NCBI RefSeq assembly: GCF_001050345.1
Contig: NZ_LFMW01000001.1
Span: 124,001-188,000 of the forward strand
DNA from: Pseudomonas fildesensis
Lineage (GTDB): Bacteria > Pseudomonadota > Gammaproteobacteria > Pseudomonadales > Pseudomonadaceae
Length of the DNA stretch: 64,000 nt
Direction of reading: 5' to 3'
Within the stretch, counting starts at the first letter, position 1, and the number at the start of each line of letters is the position of its first letter. Under the pieces are notes generated by a model, which was not told the DNA's origin, did no database searches, and was given only the letters and a program-made list of their open reading frames with translations. Shown piece by piece: positions 17,078 through 25,154 of the stretch. Position numbers and translations under genes: made by a program.

Positions 17078-17119
17078 TGTGCCTGCCAGGTTTTATGCCT
17101 GTGCCTGCCGTGGCTTATG
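17078..17119. promoter_or_regulatory. Tandem direct repeat, likely AraC-type (FeaR) binding site
   Basis: Two copies of TGTGCCTGCC-N5-TTATG start at 17078 and 17100, exactly 22 bp apart, or two helical turns. Tandem direct repeats on one face of the helix are typical for AraC-family activators. The site lies between the aldehyde dehydrogenase start and the HPA hydroxylase remnant. The FeaR gene at 20004 is the obvious candidate partner, by inference. Confidence 0.5.
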
Positions 17120-17248
17120 AAAAGTACAACCTAGCCTGTGGACCGTGCATTTTATGCGTTGGCAACGCGTTTGATACTGGCGCTGCATCCATCGCCGTTG
17201 CTCGATTCTGAGCGCCTGCCGGACTTCCAAAAATAAGCAGGGCCGTCC

Positions 17249-17797
17249 ATGAAAAAGCCAAACCCGCTCCTCGAAGACCTCAAGCCCCTCCTACCCGCCA
17301 TCGCCGCGAATGCCGCGCGTGCTGAACAGCTGCGCCAGGTGCCGGATGAAAACATCGCGCTGCTCAAAAGCATCGGCCTGCACCGTGCCTTTCAACCCAA
17401 GGGCTTTGGTGGCCTGGAGCTGTCGCTGCCCGAGTTTGCCGACTGCATCGCCTTGCTCGCCGGCAGTTGCGCCAGCACCGCCTGGGCCATGAGTTTACTG
17501 TGCACCCACAGCCATCAGTTGGCGCTGTTCTCGGCCCGATTGCAGCAGGAAATCTGGGGGCAGAACCCGAACGCCACTGCCAGCAGCAGTATTGCACCGT
17601 TCGGGCGGGTCACCGAGGGCGAGGGCGGTGTGCACTTCAGCGGTGAAATGGGCTGGAGCAGCGGCTGTGACCATGGCGAGTGGGCTATTGTCGGCTGCCG
17701 TCGCCAGAACGCCGAAGGCACCCAGGATTACTGCTTCGCCGTGCTGCCGCGCAGCGACTACCAGATCCGTGACGACTGGTTCGCCGCCCGCGTGAAG
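17249..17797 (+). pseudogene. 5' fragment of 4-hydroxyphenylacetate 3-hydroxylase oxygenase (C2 type)
   Basis: About 180 residues match the N-terminal half of the acyl-CoA-dehydrogenase-fold C2-hpaH oxygenase known from Acinetobacter. Recognisable segments are EQLRQVPDENIALLKSIGLH, STAWAMSLLCTHSHQ, NATASSSIAPFGRV and GWSSGCDHGEWAIVG. The family is about 420 residues long. Here the frame ends at 17812 just after a junction where flavin-reductase sequence begins. The C-terminal half, including much of the substrate pocket, is gone. Confidence 0.8.
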
Positions 17798-17997
17798 ACC
17801 GCTTCGCGCTGATCGAATACGAACCGGGGGAGGGCGGCTCACCGGTGTTTGCCGATTGCTCGGCGCGGTTTCACTGCGAGAAAAATCAGCAGGTGGACGG
17901 CGGCGACCACTGGATCATGATCGGCAAGGTGGTGGCCTTCGATGACTTCGTCCGCGCGCCGCTGCTTTATCATCAAGGCGCTTATGCAGAGGTTCAG
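17798..17997 (+). pseudogene. Internal fragment of the HPA hydroxylase flavin reductase (C1 type)
   Basis: In the frame reading DRFALIEYEPGEGG and then FADCSARFHC, GGDHWIMIGKVV and APLLYHQGAYAEV, the sequence matches the middle of the C1 flavin reductase that partners C2. Both ends are missing. It is fused out of frame to the C2 fragment near EDRFA and ends near 18000, where inverted porin sequence starts. It cannot encode a reductase. Confidence 0.75.
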
Positions 17998-18446
17998 GCG
18001 CTGCGTCCGTGCGCGTTGTCGATACCGGCATTACCCGCGCCGCGCACGCTGTACAGGTTCATGCCTTTGCGCTGGCGTTGCACGTCGATGGCGAAGCGCT
18101 CATCCACGTCGATTCCGTGAATATACGTCAGCCCCAGGGTGCCCGGCGCGGCGCTGTATTCCAGGCTGCCGGCGGCCATTTCGGTCATGGCCTGGGCGGG
18201 GTTGTCGGACTTGATCCACATCAGGCTGCCATGCACGCCGTCCTTGCCGTCCTTGCCGCCTAGGCGGATCACGGCGGTCTTGTCGAAGGCGTGACGCGCG
18301 GCGATGTAATAGGCGCCGCCGCGATTGAACTCACCGTCGCCGATGCCGTTGCCCAGGTTGGGGCCGTCGTCGTTGATGATGAAACCGTCGCCCAACGTGA
18401 TGACCTGCCGGCCGAACGACAGGTCGACGCCATCCTTGCTGATCGC
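17998..18446 (-). pseudogene. Inverted internal fragment of an outer-membrane porin
   Basis: The minus strand reads VDLSFGRQVITLGDGF, NLGNGIGDGEFNRGGAYYIAARHAF, SLMWIKSDNPAQAM and LEYSAAPGTLGLTYIHGID in short blocks. The alternating strand pattern resembles alginate-export/OprD-like substrate porins. There is no signal peptide and no C-terminal strand. It lies inverted between fragments of plus-strand genes, and recognisable sequence spans about 18010-18440. Confidence 0.65.
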
Positions 18447-19332
18447 CGTGCTGTCGCTGGTGGGCATGGCGATGTTCATGTTTGTCGGCTGCGAGTTCGT
18501 CACGCCGCTGGCGCCAGACCTGCGCCAATCGGCCAAGGTGATGCCGCGCGCGATGATGCTCGGGCTGGTGGGCGTGGCGACGTGCATGTTCATCTACGGC
18601 GCGGCGATGAAGCGCCAGGTGGAAAACGTAGTGCTCGACGCCGCCTCGGGCGTACACCTGCTGGACACGCCCATGGCCATCCCCAAATTCGCCGAGCAGG
18701 TGATGGGGCAGATCGGCCCGCTGTGGCTGGGCATTGGCTTTCTGTTTGCCGGTGCGGCGACCATCAACACGCTGATGGCCGGCGTGCCACGGATTCTCTA
18801 CGGCATGGCCGTGGATGGGGCGTTGCCCAAGGTGTTCACCTACCTGCACCCACGCTTCAAGACGCCGCTGCTGTGCATCCTGGTGGCGATGCTGATTCCC
18901 TGCCTGCACGCGCTGTATCTGGGCGGCAATACCGACAACATCATGCACCTGGTGCTGGCGGCGGTGTGTGCGTGGAGCTTTGCCTACCTGCTGGTGACGC
19001 TGTCGGTGGTGATTTTGCGCATCCGCCGGCCGGATCTGCCACGGGCCTACCGTTCGCCGTGGTTTGCGCTGCCGCAGATCGTGTCGAGCATCGGTATCCT
19101 GCTGGGTATGTGGTTTATCACCCCGCCGGGCATGAACCCTGCCGACATCTACGTGCCGTTTGGCGTGATGCTCGGGGCGACGGCGGCGTATGCGTTGTTC
19201 TGGACCCTGGTGGTGCAGAAGGTAAACCCCTTCAAGCCGGCCTCCGTGGAGGAGGTGCTGGCCAAGGAATTCAGTCATCAACCGGGGCATGCAGATGATG
19301 GTTATCGCGACTTTGCGGCAAAAACTGTTTGA
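18447..19332 (+). pseudogene. 5'-truncated APC-family amino-acid permease
   Basis: From about 18448 the frame encodes roughly 290 residues of the C-terminal part of an amino acid-polyamine-organocation permease. It starts LSLVGMAMFMFVGCEFVTPL and includes GAATINTLMAGVPRILYGMA and further hydrophobic segments to the normal C-terminus. The first 180 or so residues are missing. The apparent start at 18325 reads antisense through porin sequence. The stop at 19332 overlaps the DUF3156 gene. Confidence 0.75.
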
Positions 19333-19891
19333 GCTGTTTCGCGCCGATCGCGCCCCGGCGGGGTATCGGCCGGGGGTGACCCTGGAACACTTGCGACGCA
19401 ATCTTGGGCTGGCGAGTTTCGAGCGGCTGTCAGCGACGCACGCGCAAGTGGGTGTGGGCGATGTGGCGCTGGAGATTGTCGAGCGCACCGAATCCCAACT
19501 GTTGATGCACCTGGTGATGACCGAATTTGTGCTGCGTGTGCCTGCTTCTACAGGGGGCACGGGGCGCTTCGAGGTGCACCATGGCGGCGCGGTTCGGCGC
19601 AGTGGACTTCGTGTACGACGGCGTTCCGGCAACCAGGCGCTGGCGCGTGAACTGCAGGCGTGTTTGTTGGCGGACGCGGCGCTGTTTCAAGCGCTGATGC
19701 CGCGGGATTTCAAGCGCCTGCGCATCGAGCTGCAAGGCCAGCAATGGTGCGTGCGCCTGGAACATATGGGGGGCAGCGAGGTGGTCAATCGTTTGCCGGC
19801 GTTTCGGCGTTACATCGCCCTGAGCCCTGCGCAGCGCAGCCATCTGTTGACGGCGCTGGTGGGCTTGCAACGGGTGCTGTCGAACCTTTGA
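19289..19891 (+). CDS. DUF3156-family protein
   Basis: The product is up to 200 residues long and contains GYRPGVTLEHLRRNLG, then VERTESQLLMHLVMTEFVLR and QWCVRLEHMGGSEVVNRLPAFRRYI across its length. I recognise this as DUF3156, a family of unknown role found beside APC permeases and amine catabolic genes in Pseudomonas. Start choice is uncertain: ATG codons at 19289, 19295 and 19298 all overlap the end of the permease remnant, and none has a strong ribosome-binding site. With the upstream permease broken, its expression may depend on read-through. Confidence 0.65.
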   Translation: MQMMVIATLRQKLFELFRADRAPAGYRPGVTLEHLRRNLGLASFERLSATHAQVGVGDVALEIVERTESQLLMHLVMTEFVLRVPASTGGTGRFEVHHGGAVRRSGLRVRRRSGNQALARELQACLLADAALFQALMPRDFKRLRIELQGQQWCVRLEHMGGSEVVNRLPAFRRYIALSPAQRSHLLTALVGLQRVLSNL

Positions 19892-20003
19892 TTGGCATCA
19901 TTAGTGCTATTGCAATGGCAAAAGGTAATTGTTGCGCGCATATAGATAACATGTTAACTATTGCCCGAGAACAACAATAAAGAAGCCATTGCGGAGACAC
20001 CCC

Positions 20004-20945
20004 ATGAGCCTTCAACAGCTTGCACACGACGGGCTGGACAGCTGGAACCACGAGCTGCGCGCCGCGTGCGGTCACTTCGATACGGAACTGGCCTTCCACC
20101 GCTCACTGTTCATTGGCGAGATCAGCAACTTGCCGCGCGGTGTGGCCATACTGCGCACCAATGCAGGCCTGATCAAACGCCCGGCGCACCGTGCCGACCA
20201 CGACAACGACCAGGACTGTTTCCTGATCAGCCAGCGCAGCGGCTATTCGCAGATCATCCAGAACGGCCAGACCCTGCAACTCGCCCCGGGAGAAATGCTG
20301 CTGATGGATTCGGTGGGCTCCATCGAAATCACCCCCTTCGGCCTCATTGAACACGCCTCGCTGTCGCTCTCGCGGCTTGACGTGTGCAAGCACCTGGGTA
20401 GTGAGGCGCGTGCCTTCGGCAAGATCTCATTAACCAAAGCCTGCGGGCGCATGCTGCATGTGCTGATGGACCAACTGTGTAAGGACGACACGGCGGACGG
20501 CGCGGGCGAGGTCGAAGCGCTGCAATCGGCGTTTGTCTCGCTGCTGGGCTCGGCCCTGGAGCAGGGCGACGAGTGCCGCGAGGGCGCTGCGTCGTTGCAG
20601 GGCAATAACCTGCGCAGCTATGTACAGAAAGTCATTGATGAATCGCTCAGCCAGCCGGGCTTGAGTCCGATCGGCCTGGCCAATCGGCTGAATATTTCGG
20701 TGCGGCATTTGTACCGGTTGTTCGAGGAGCAGGATGACAGCGTCTGCCGCTACATTCAGCGCGCACGGCTCAAACGCAGTGCGGATGATTTGACCAACCC
20801 GTTTTTGCGCAGCGAGTCGATTACGTCGATTGCCTACAAATGGGGCTTCACCGATTCGGCGCATTTCAGCCGGTCGTTCAAGAAGCAATTTGAAGTGTCG
20901 CCCAAGGACTTCCGGTCGAGCCGCTTGCTGGCGGTGGGGGCATAA
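20004..20945 (+). CDS. feaR: AraC-family regulator FeaR
   Basis: The 313-residue protein has an AraC-binding-like N-terminal domain and a C-terminal pair of helix-turn-helices (GLANRLNISVRHLYRLFEEQ; ESITSIAYKWGFTDSAHFSRSF). Overall sequence matches FeaR, the activator of aromatic monoamine catabolism in enterobacteria and pseudomonads. The ATG at 20004 has GGAG upstream. It appears intact, while several of the genes it would be expected to serve are fragments. Its most likely live target is the aldehyde dehydrogenase at 15524-17011. Confidence 0.8.
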   Translation: MSLQQLAHDGLDSWNHELRAACGHFDTELAFHRSLFIGEISNLPRGVAILRTNAGLIKRPAHRADHDNDQDCFLISQRSGYSQIIQNGQTLQLAPGEMLLMDSVGSIEITPFGLIEHASLSLSRLDVCKHLGSEARAFGKISLTKACGRMLHVLMDQLCKDDTADGAGEVEALQSAFVSLLGSALEQGDECREGAASLQGNNLRSYVQKVIDESLSQPGLSPIGLANRLNISVRHLYRLFEEQDDSVCRYIQRARLKRSADDLTNPFLRSESITSIAYKWGFTDSAHFSRSFKKQFEVSPKDFRSSRLLAVGA

Positions 20946-20981
20946 ACAGGGTCTTCAAAACGAAGCAGATCTAGATCCAAA

Positions 20982-21007
20982 GTGGGAGGGAGCAAGCCCC
21001 CTCCCAC
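20982..21007. repeat. Single REP palindrome, possible feaR terminator
   Basis: The sequence GTGGGAGG-gagcaagccc-CCTCCCAC can form an 8-bp stem. It is a lone REP of the GTGGGAGG type 36 bp after feaR and may serve as its transcription end. Confidence 0.65.
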
Positions 21008-21045
21008 ATTGGTATCGGTTTATATCTGATAAAACTGGTTAGCTT

Positions 21046-21120
21046 TCAGATTTTTGGGAGGGTAGACCCATCGTCCATCAGGAGGGTCTGCGCGGTGATG
21101 TAGCCCGCCAGGCCGGCCAG
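21046..21120 (-). pseudogene. 3' remnant of a short-chain dehydrogenase
   Basis: The minus strand encodes LAGLAGYITAQTLLMDDGSTLPKI followed by a stop at 21046-21048. This matches the C-terminal end of SDR enzymes (G-x-I/T-x-LxxDGG). Upstream of about 21120 the frame is lost, and no Rossmann motif or YxxxK remains. Confidence 0.6.
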
Positions 21121-21201
21121 ATGAAAGCTTGCGGGGCGAATCAGTCGGCGAGGGCGCCTACGGTGATCCTGTCGGAGCAACTCGTCATGGCAGCGCCTCC
21201 C

Positions 21202-21567
21202 TTACACGACAGCGAAGTAATGTTTGACGAAACTCTCGCTGAGCACTTCCCACAGCACCGGTGTGCCCTTGGTCACGAACCAGCTGTCGCCGACCTTGTA
21301 GCGCGTGGACTGGCCGGTGGACTCGTCGGTCAGCAGCACTTCGCCGGTGACCACCGTGGCCTGTTCGGTGAACGGGTAGACCATGCGGAATTTGCCCTGG
21401 GTGGTGCCGAAGTAAGCGCTGCTCACTGCGTCGGTCGGTGCGCCGAAGGTCATCTTGCCGAAGGCACGGACCTCGCCTTCGAGGATCTCCGACCCGAGGT
21501 CGGCTACGGTGCCCCAGGCGTCGAGTTCCGACAGCTGGATGTTGTGCTTGAGCGTAGTGAGGGTCAT
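21202..21567 (-). CDS. Cupin-domain protein (DUF861/EutQ-like)
   Basis: The 121-residue single-domain cupin has the two beta-barrel motifs FRMVYPFTEQATVVTGEVLLTD and GDSWFVTKGTPVLWEV. The usual metal-binding His residues are largely absent, as in the DUF861 branch, so it may be a sugar- or ligand-binding protein rather than an oxygenase. It is 31 bp downstream of the FAD oxidoreductase gene on the same strand. In Pseudomonas such cupins often accompany PuuB-like amine oxidases. Confidence 0.75.
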   Translation of the reverse strand: MTLTTLKHNIQLSELDAWGTVADLGSEILEGEVRAFGKMTFGAPTDAVSSAYFGTTQGKFRMVYPFTEQATVVTGEVLLTDESTGQSTRYKVGDSWFVTKGTPVLWEVLSESFVKHYFAVV

Positions 21568-21598
21568 GGCAGATGCTCCTGATGAGTAAAAAAGGGGG

Positions 21599-22897
21599 TT
21601 AACGGCGCCCGTTCCAATAACCGGAAAGTTGGTGCCAGGATTTACCCGCCGTCAGTAGCAAGGGGCGGATCGCGTCCTTGCCGATGATGCTCGGGCGATG
21701 GATCGAGCTGACCAGGTCATAGCGCGCCGAGCCTTCGCTCATGCCTTCGGCCAGGACCTTGCAGATGATGTGGCTTGGGGTCACGCCAAAGCCTGAATAA
21801 CCCTGCACGAAAAACGCATTGCTGCGTCCCGGCAACGTGCCTATCTGCGGGAACAGGTTAGGGCTGCAGGCCATCGGGCCGCCCCAGGCCAGGTCGATTT
21901 TGACGTCCTTGAGGTAGGGGAAAATCTTCAGCATGAGGTTGCGGTTCCAGGCTTTCAGGTCGCCGGGAATATGCTCCACCAAGGGCGTCGCGGCGCCGAA
22001 CAGCAGGCGGTTTTCATGGGTGACGCGGTAGTAGTCGATCACCGGGCGAATGTCGCTGTAGGCCCCGCGAATCGGGCTGATGCGCTGGATCAGTTCGTCG
22101 GACAGCGGCTCGGTCATCATCTGGAATGCGTAGGTGTTGATGGTCGAGCGATGCAGCTCCGGTTCCAGCTTGTTGAGGAAACTGTCGCAGGCCCACAGCA
22201 ACTTGCTGGCGCGCACCGAACCACGGCCGGTGCGCACGGTGATGCGCTCGCCGTAGCTGACTTCCAGGGCCGGGCTGTTCTCGAAAATCCGCACGCCGTG
22301 GCTGGCCAGGGCGGTGGCTTCGCCCAGCAGCAGGTTCAGCGAGTGCACATGCCCGCCGCCCATGTGCAGCAGGGCGCTGGTGTAGGCCTTGGAGCCGATG
22401 ATCTGCTGCACGTCTGAGCCGCCGAGAAAGCGGATTTCGTGCTGGGTGTTGATCGACTTGAAGTCCTTTTCCCAGGCACGCAGGGTTTTTTCCTGGCGCG
22501 CGTTGAAGCCCATGTAGCCGTAGCCGTGGCAGAAATCCGCGTCGATGTTGTACTTGGCAATCCGGCTCTTGATGATGTCGGCGCCCAGGTCGCTGATCTC
22601 GAAGACCTGGCGCAGGCCGTCTTCGCCCACGTCCTTCTTGATCTTCTCCAGGTCATGGCCGATGCCCGCCATGATCTGCCCACCGTTGCGCCCGGTGCCG
22701 CCGAATCCCAGGTAACGCGCTTCCAGTACGACGATATTGGTGATGCCTTTTTCCGCCAGTTCCAGGGCCGTGTTGATACCGGAGAAACCGCCGCCAATCA
22801 CCACGACGTCAGCGTCGATATCCTGCTCCAGGGTGGGGAAGCTGAGGTTGTATTTCTTGGTGGCGGTGTAATACGTGGGGGTTTCGATATTGATCAT
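21599..22897 (-). CDS. FAD-dependent amine oxidoreductase (PuuB/OrdL-like)
   Basis: This 432-residue DAO-family flavoenzyme starts at the ATG at 22897. The FAD Rossmann motif VVIGGGFSGINTALELAEKG is near residue 30. The conserved FGGTGRNGGQIMAGIG block is typical of gamma-glutamylputrescine oxidase-like enzymes, and the C-terminal FFVQGYSGFGVTPSHI holds the second FAD contact. It should oxidise a secondary or primary amine and release hydrogen peroxide. The substrate is unknown. The frame extends to 23020 without family similarity. Confidence 0.8.
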   Translation of the reverse strand: MINIETPTYYTATKKYNLSFPTLEQDIDADVVVIGGGFSGINTALELAEKGITNIVVLEARYLGFGGTGRNGGQIMAGIGHDLEKIKKDVGEDGLRQVFEISDLGADIIKSRIAKYNIDADFCHGYGYMGFNARQEKTLRAWEKDFKSINTQHEIRFLGGSDVQQIIGSKAYTSALLHMGGGHVHSLNLLLGEATALASHGVRIFENSPALEVSYGERITVRTGRGSVRASKLLWACDSFLNKLEPELHRSTINTYAFQMMTEPLSDELIQRISPIRGAYSDIRPVIDYYRVTHENRLLFGAATPLVEHIPGDLKAWNRNLMLKIFPYLKDVKIDLAWGGPMACSPNLFPQIGTLPGRSNAFFVQGYSGFGVTPSHIICKVLAEGMSEGSARYDLVSSIHRPSIIGKDAIRPLLLTAGKSWHQLSGYWNGRR

Positions 22898-23106
22898 GGC
22901 GCAGCCTGAAAAAGTGAAGGAAGGCTCTAAAGCGGATGCCTCCATTAGGGGCCCTGGCGGGATGGAAGTCTTGATCCTGCGTGCCCTGGCTTTTGATTCA
23001 GGGCGCCATGCGGCAGGCACGACAGAGAAGTCATAGCGCGCGCGTTGGCGGGTAATGCCAGAGCTTCGTTAAATTACTAACTAAATACGTCGTGACCCTG
23101 ATTCCT

Positions 23107-23347
23107 ATGCTCAAACCCCGGTAATCCCTGACCCCGACCCTGCTGCGATCCCGCGAAGCAGCCATGAGTGTTTTCCGCCCGTCCCCGAATGAACACGGCC
23201 TGACCGAACAGCAATGGCGGATCATCCGCATCCTGGAGCGTTACGGTGAGCTGGAGATTTACCAACTGGCGGAACTGGCCTGCATCCTCAAGCCGAGCAT
23301 GACCGGCGTGCTGGTGCGCATGGAAGCGGCCGGCATGGTGCGCCGGC
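23107..23347 (+). pseudogene. hpaR: hpaR 5' fragment with nonsense codon
   Basis: The MarR-type regulator of homoprotocatechuate degradation is recognisable from the ATG at 23107: MLKPR, a TAA stop at 23122-23124, then [54 protein letters not shown] and MVRR. The early stop kills translation from the native start. An internal ATG at 23164 opens a 262-codon frame that looks like a gene but runs on into unrelated fragments. The region from the DNA-binding wing onward is missing. Confidence 0.8.
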
Positions 23348-23488
23348 TCGCGGGCCTGGGAGGCGCTTTCTACCACCGGCACCAGCAGCGTCTGGGCACC
23401 GATATCCAGCAGTTGCTTGATCAGCGCCGTGTCGCCGATCACCGGTCGAATCTGCGGCTGGCTGGGGTAGGGTGCCACGACCTGCAAT
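23348..23488 (-). pseudogene. hpaI: Inverted internal fragment of hpaI aldolase
   Basis: On the minus strand the 47 codons [15 protein letters not shown], then [20 protein letters not shown] and [12 protein letters not shown], match the central part of HpaI (4-hydroxy-2-oxoheptanedioate aldolase). It has neither the N-terminal catalytic part nor the C-terminus. It is embedded, inverted, between the hpaR and hpaA fragments and is read antisense inside the 23164-23952 frame. Confidence 0.8.
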
Positions 23489-23934
23489 TACGCGAGCATG
23501 CCTTGCAGGTGATAGGGCGCGTGTTCGCCGCCGCTCTGGACAGCCTCACGCGCCTGATCATGATCCGCCTGCTGCGCCTGTGCGCTCACTCACTGCCCGC
23601 ACGCCCGATGCGGCACGAAGACCTGCGCATCTTCCATCGCTTCAACGAGCTGATCGAGGCCCATTACCTGGAACACTGGCCGCTGGCGCGGTATGCCGAG
23701 GGCATCGGCGTGACCGAGGCGCGGCTCAATGAAGTCTGCCGACGCATAGCCGACCTGCCGTCCAAGCGCCTGATCCTTGAGCGCGTGATGCAGGAAGCCA
23801 AGCGCCTGCTGCTGTTTACCGGCAACTCGGCGAATGAAATCTGCTACCAGTTGGGGTTCAAGGACCCGGCGTATTTCAGCCGGTTTTTTCTTCGTTATGC
23901 GCAGGTGACGCCGGGGGAGTACCGGCTCCTACAG
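23489..23934 (+). pseudogene. hpaA: 3' fragment of hpaA (AraC-family HPA regulator)
   Basis: The sequence encodes the C-terminal half of HpaA: a linker with ALDSLTRLIMIRLLRL, then RIFHRFNELIEAHYLEHWPL and the AraC DNA-binding helices (ARYAEGIGVTEARLNEVCRR; CYQLGFKDPAYFSRFFLRY). The ligand-binding N-terminal domain is gone. The last eight codons to the stop at 23952 belong to the neighbouring DUF3077 remnant read antisense. The DNA-binding domain could still be made from ATG 23164 as a chimera. Confidence 0.8.
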
Positions 23935-24021
23935 TCAGGCAGCCGCCTTTAATGGCTTCAGGCACTCGATAGAGCGATCCATCGTGGCCTTGGCAATCTC
24001 CAACAAATGCCACACAGCCAG
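23935..24021 (-). pseudogene. 3' remnant of a DUF3077-like gene
   Basis: The minus strand reads LAVWHLLEIAKATMDRSIE and then CLKPLKAAA before a stop at 23935-23937. This parallels the C-terminus of the intact DUF3077-like protein at 14236 (VLAVVQMIEIAQLLVDEAL). No start or N-terminal part is visible. Confidence 0.6.
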
Positions 24022-24075
24022 ACCTCATGACGGAACGTTTTTTCCAAAGGAATACAGGGCCGTCATACAGTCAAC

Positions 24076-24104
24076 GGAACCATTCCCGCCGCCATAGCCA
24101 ACAC
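24076..24104 (+). promoter_or_regulatory. Degenerate hrp-box-like promoter
   Basis: GGAACC (24076-24081) is followed after 16 bases by CCAACAC (24098-24104). The HrpL consensus is GGAACC-N16-CCACNNA, so the upstream half is perfect while the downstream half has two mismatches; shifting by one base gives CAACACA with one mismatch. It lies 69 bp before the ATG at 24174. Confidence 0.35.
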
Positions 24105-24173
24105 AAGGTATCGTTTTGCCTCAAGCGTCCACGTTTGCGTTTGACGCCGTTGAACTTCGTTAAAAAGGTGGTT

Positions 24174-25154
24174 ATGGCCCTGACTCATGGACACTATCAG
24201 CCTCAAAGCTGTATTCACGATGCTCATAAGAGCAGTCATTGCGATGAGCAAAAACCTGAAGTCATCCTCGCCAGGGAACTGGGTAGTCTCATCAATACAA
24301 GCCTGCCGCCGCTTTCAGCCACTCGAGGTGAGACCGATGCATCGAGCCTGCCGACGCGTACGGAAATCAGGCTTGCAGACGATCGACGTTCAGCGACACA
24401 GATCTACAAAGACAACCCGATGCTGGGCAGTGGAATAATGTCGCGAGCCTTTGGTTGGAACCCGCAAAGGCGGGAGCGCCAAACCAAACTGATCAAAAAT
24501 CTGAAGCGACAAGTAGGCGACTTCACCTCTGCCAATCCAGACCCGTTGTCTCGTGCCAACGCCATGTATCGCTTGGCGCGCGTGATCAATTACATTGATC
24601 GCGACCCGAGTTTGCGTAGGGTCAAAGGTAGTTACCCAGGGGATGGGCATCTGGACGTGCAGGGCGCCAAGGGTTTCCCGTCCGAGGTAGACCGCCTCAC
24701 AAAATTCGGCGAGCAAGGTTATAGAGTTTTGCAGGAGGGAGACCGCAAGGCCATCAGGCAAAAGCCTGCCCCCCAAGGCCGGATGCCGGGTGACCTGCGC
24801 CCGGTAGAGGAAATTACGCTGAACCCTCTGTTCAAGGCGTTCGAAGAGGTATTCGTAGCTGGAGAACTAGCGGCCTTCAAGGTGCGCATAGGGGGTGATT
24901 GGGAAGACTCCGGTTTGCCTGCTGACGTTCGAGCCGATATTGCCGCGAACGCAGAGCACGTACTTGCATTCATCGACCAGCAAGGCGGTGCCTGTTCAAC
25001 GGCCAATGACGGCAAAATAGACGGCAGGGTGCAAGACGTTCCTTTTCTTCCTCCCGCTTTCCTCACACGTGAGCATTTCACCTATCCGGGCTCTGAAGCG
25101 CGACGGCTATCGGATTTTGCTCATGCCGGGTACTCCATCTTCGACAAAAGATAA
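24174..25154 (+). CDS. Unknown protein, candidate type III effector
   Basis: From the ATG at 24174 (AAGGTG just upstream) the product is 326 hydrophilic residues with no signal peptide or membrane segment. I do not recognise the family. The N-terminus MALTHGHYQPQS has leucine at position 3 and no acidic residue in the first 12, and it is followed by a polar stretch rich in Ser, Thr and Pro. These are pattern rules described for Hrp-secreted effectors of P. syringae. A degenerate hrp-box lies upstream. Codon use and base composition look less GC-rich than the flanks. An in-frame ATG at 24027 would lie upstream of the box. Confidence 0.45.
   Translation: MALTHGHYQPQSCIHDAHKSSHCDEQKPEVILARELGSLINTSLPPLSATRGETDASSLPTRTEIRLADDRRSATQIYKDNPMLGSGIMSRAFGWNPQRRERQTKLIKNLKRQVGDFTSANPDPLSRANAMYRLARVINYIDRDPSLRRVKGSYPGDGHLDVQGAKGFPSEVDRLTKFGEQGYRVLQEGDRKAIRQKPAPQGRMPGDLRPVEEITLNPLFKAFEEVFVAGELAAFKVRIGGDWEDSGLPADVRADIAANAEHVLAFIDQQGGACSTANDGKIDGRVQDVPFLPPAFLTREHFTYPGSEARRLSDFAHAGYSIFDKR

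Noticed and set aside
18331..19632. 433-codon minus-strand frame opposite the permease remnant
   Set aside because: Arg/His-rich shadow; the plus strand shows clear permease helices.
23060..23095. HpaR operator in the AT-rich patch before hpaR
   Set aside because: The sequence around TTAAATTACTAACTAAAT is not a convincing inverted repeat.
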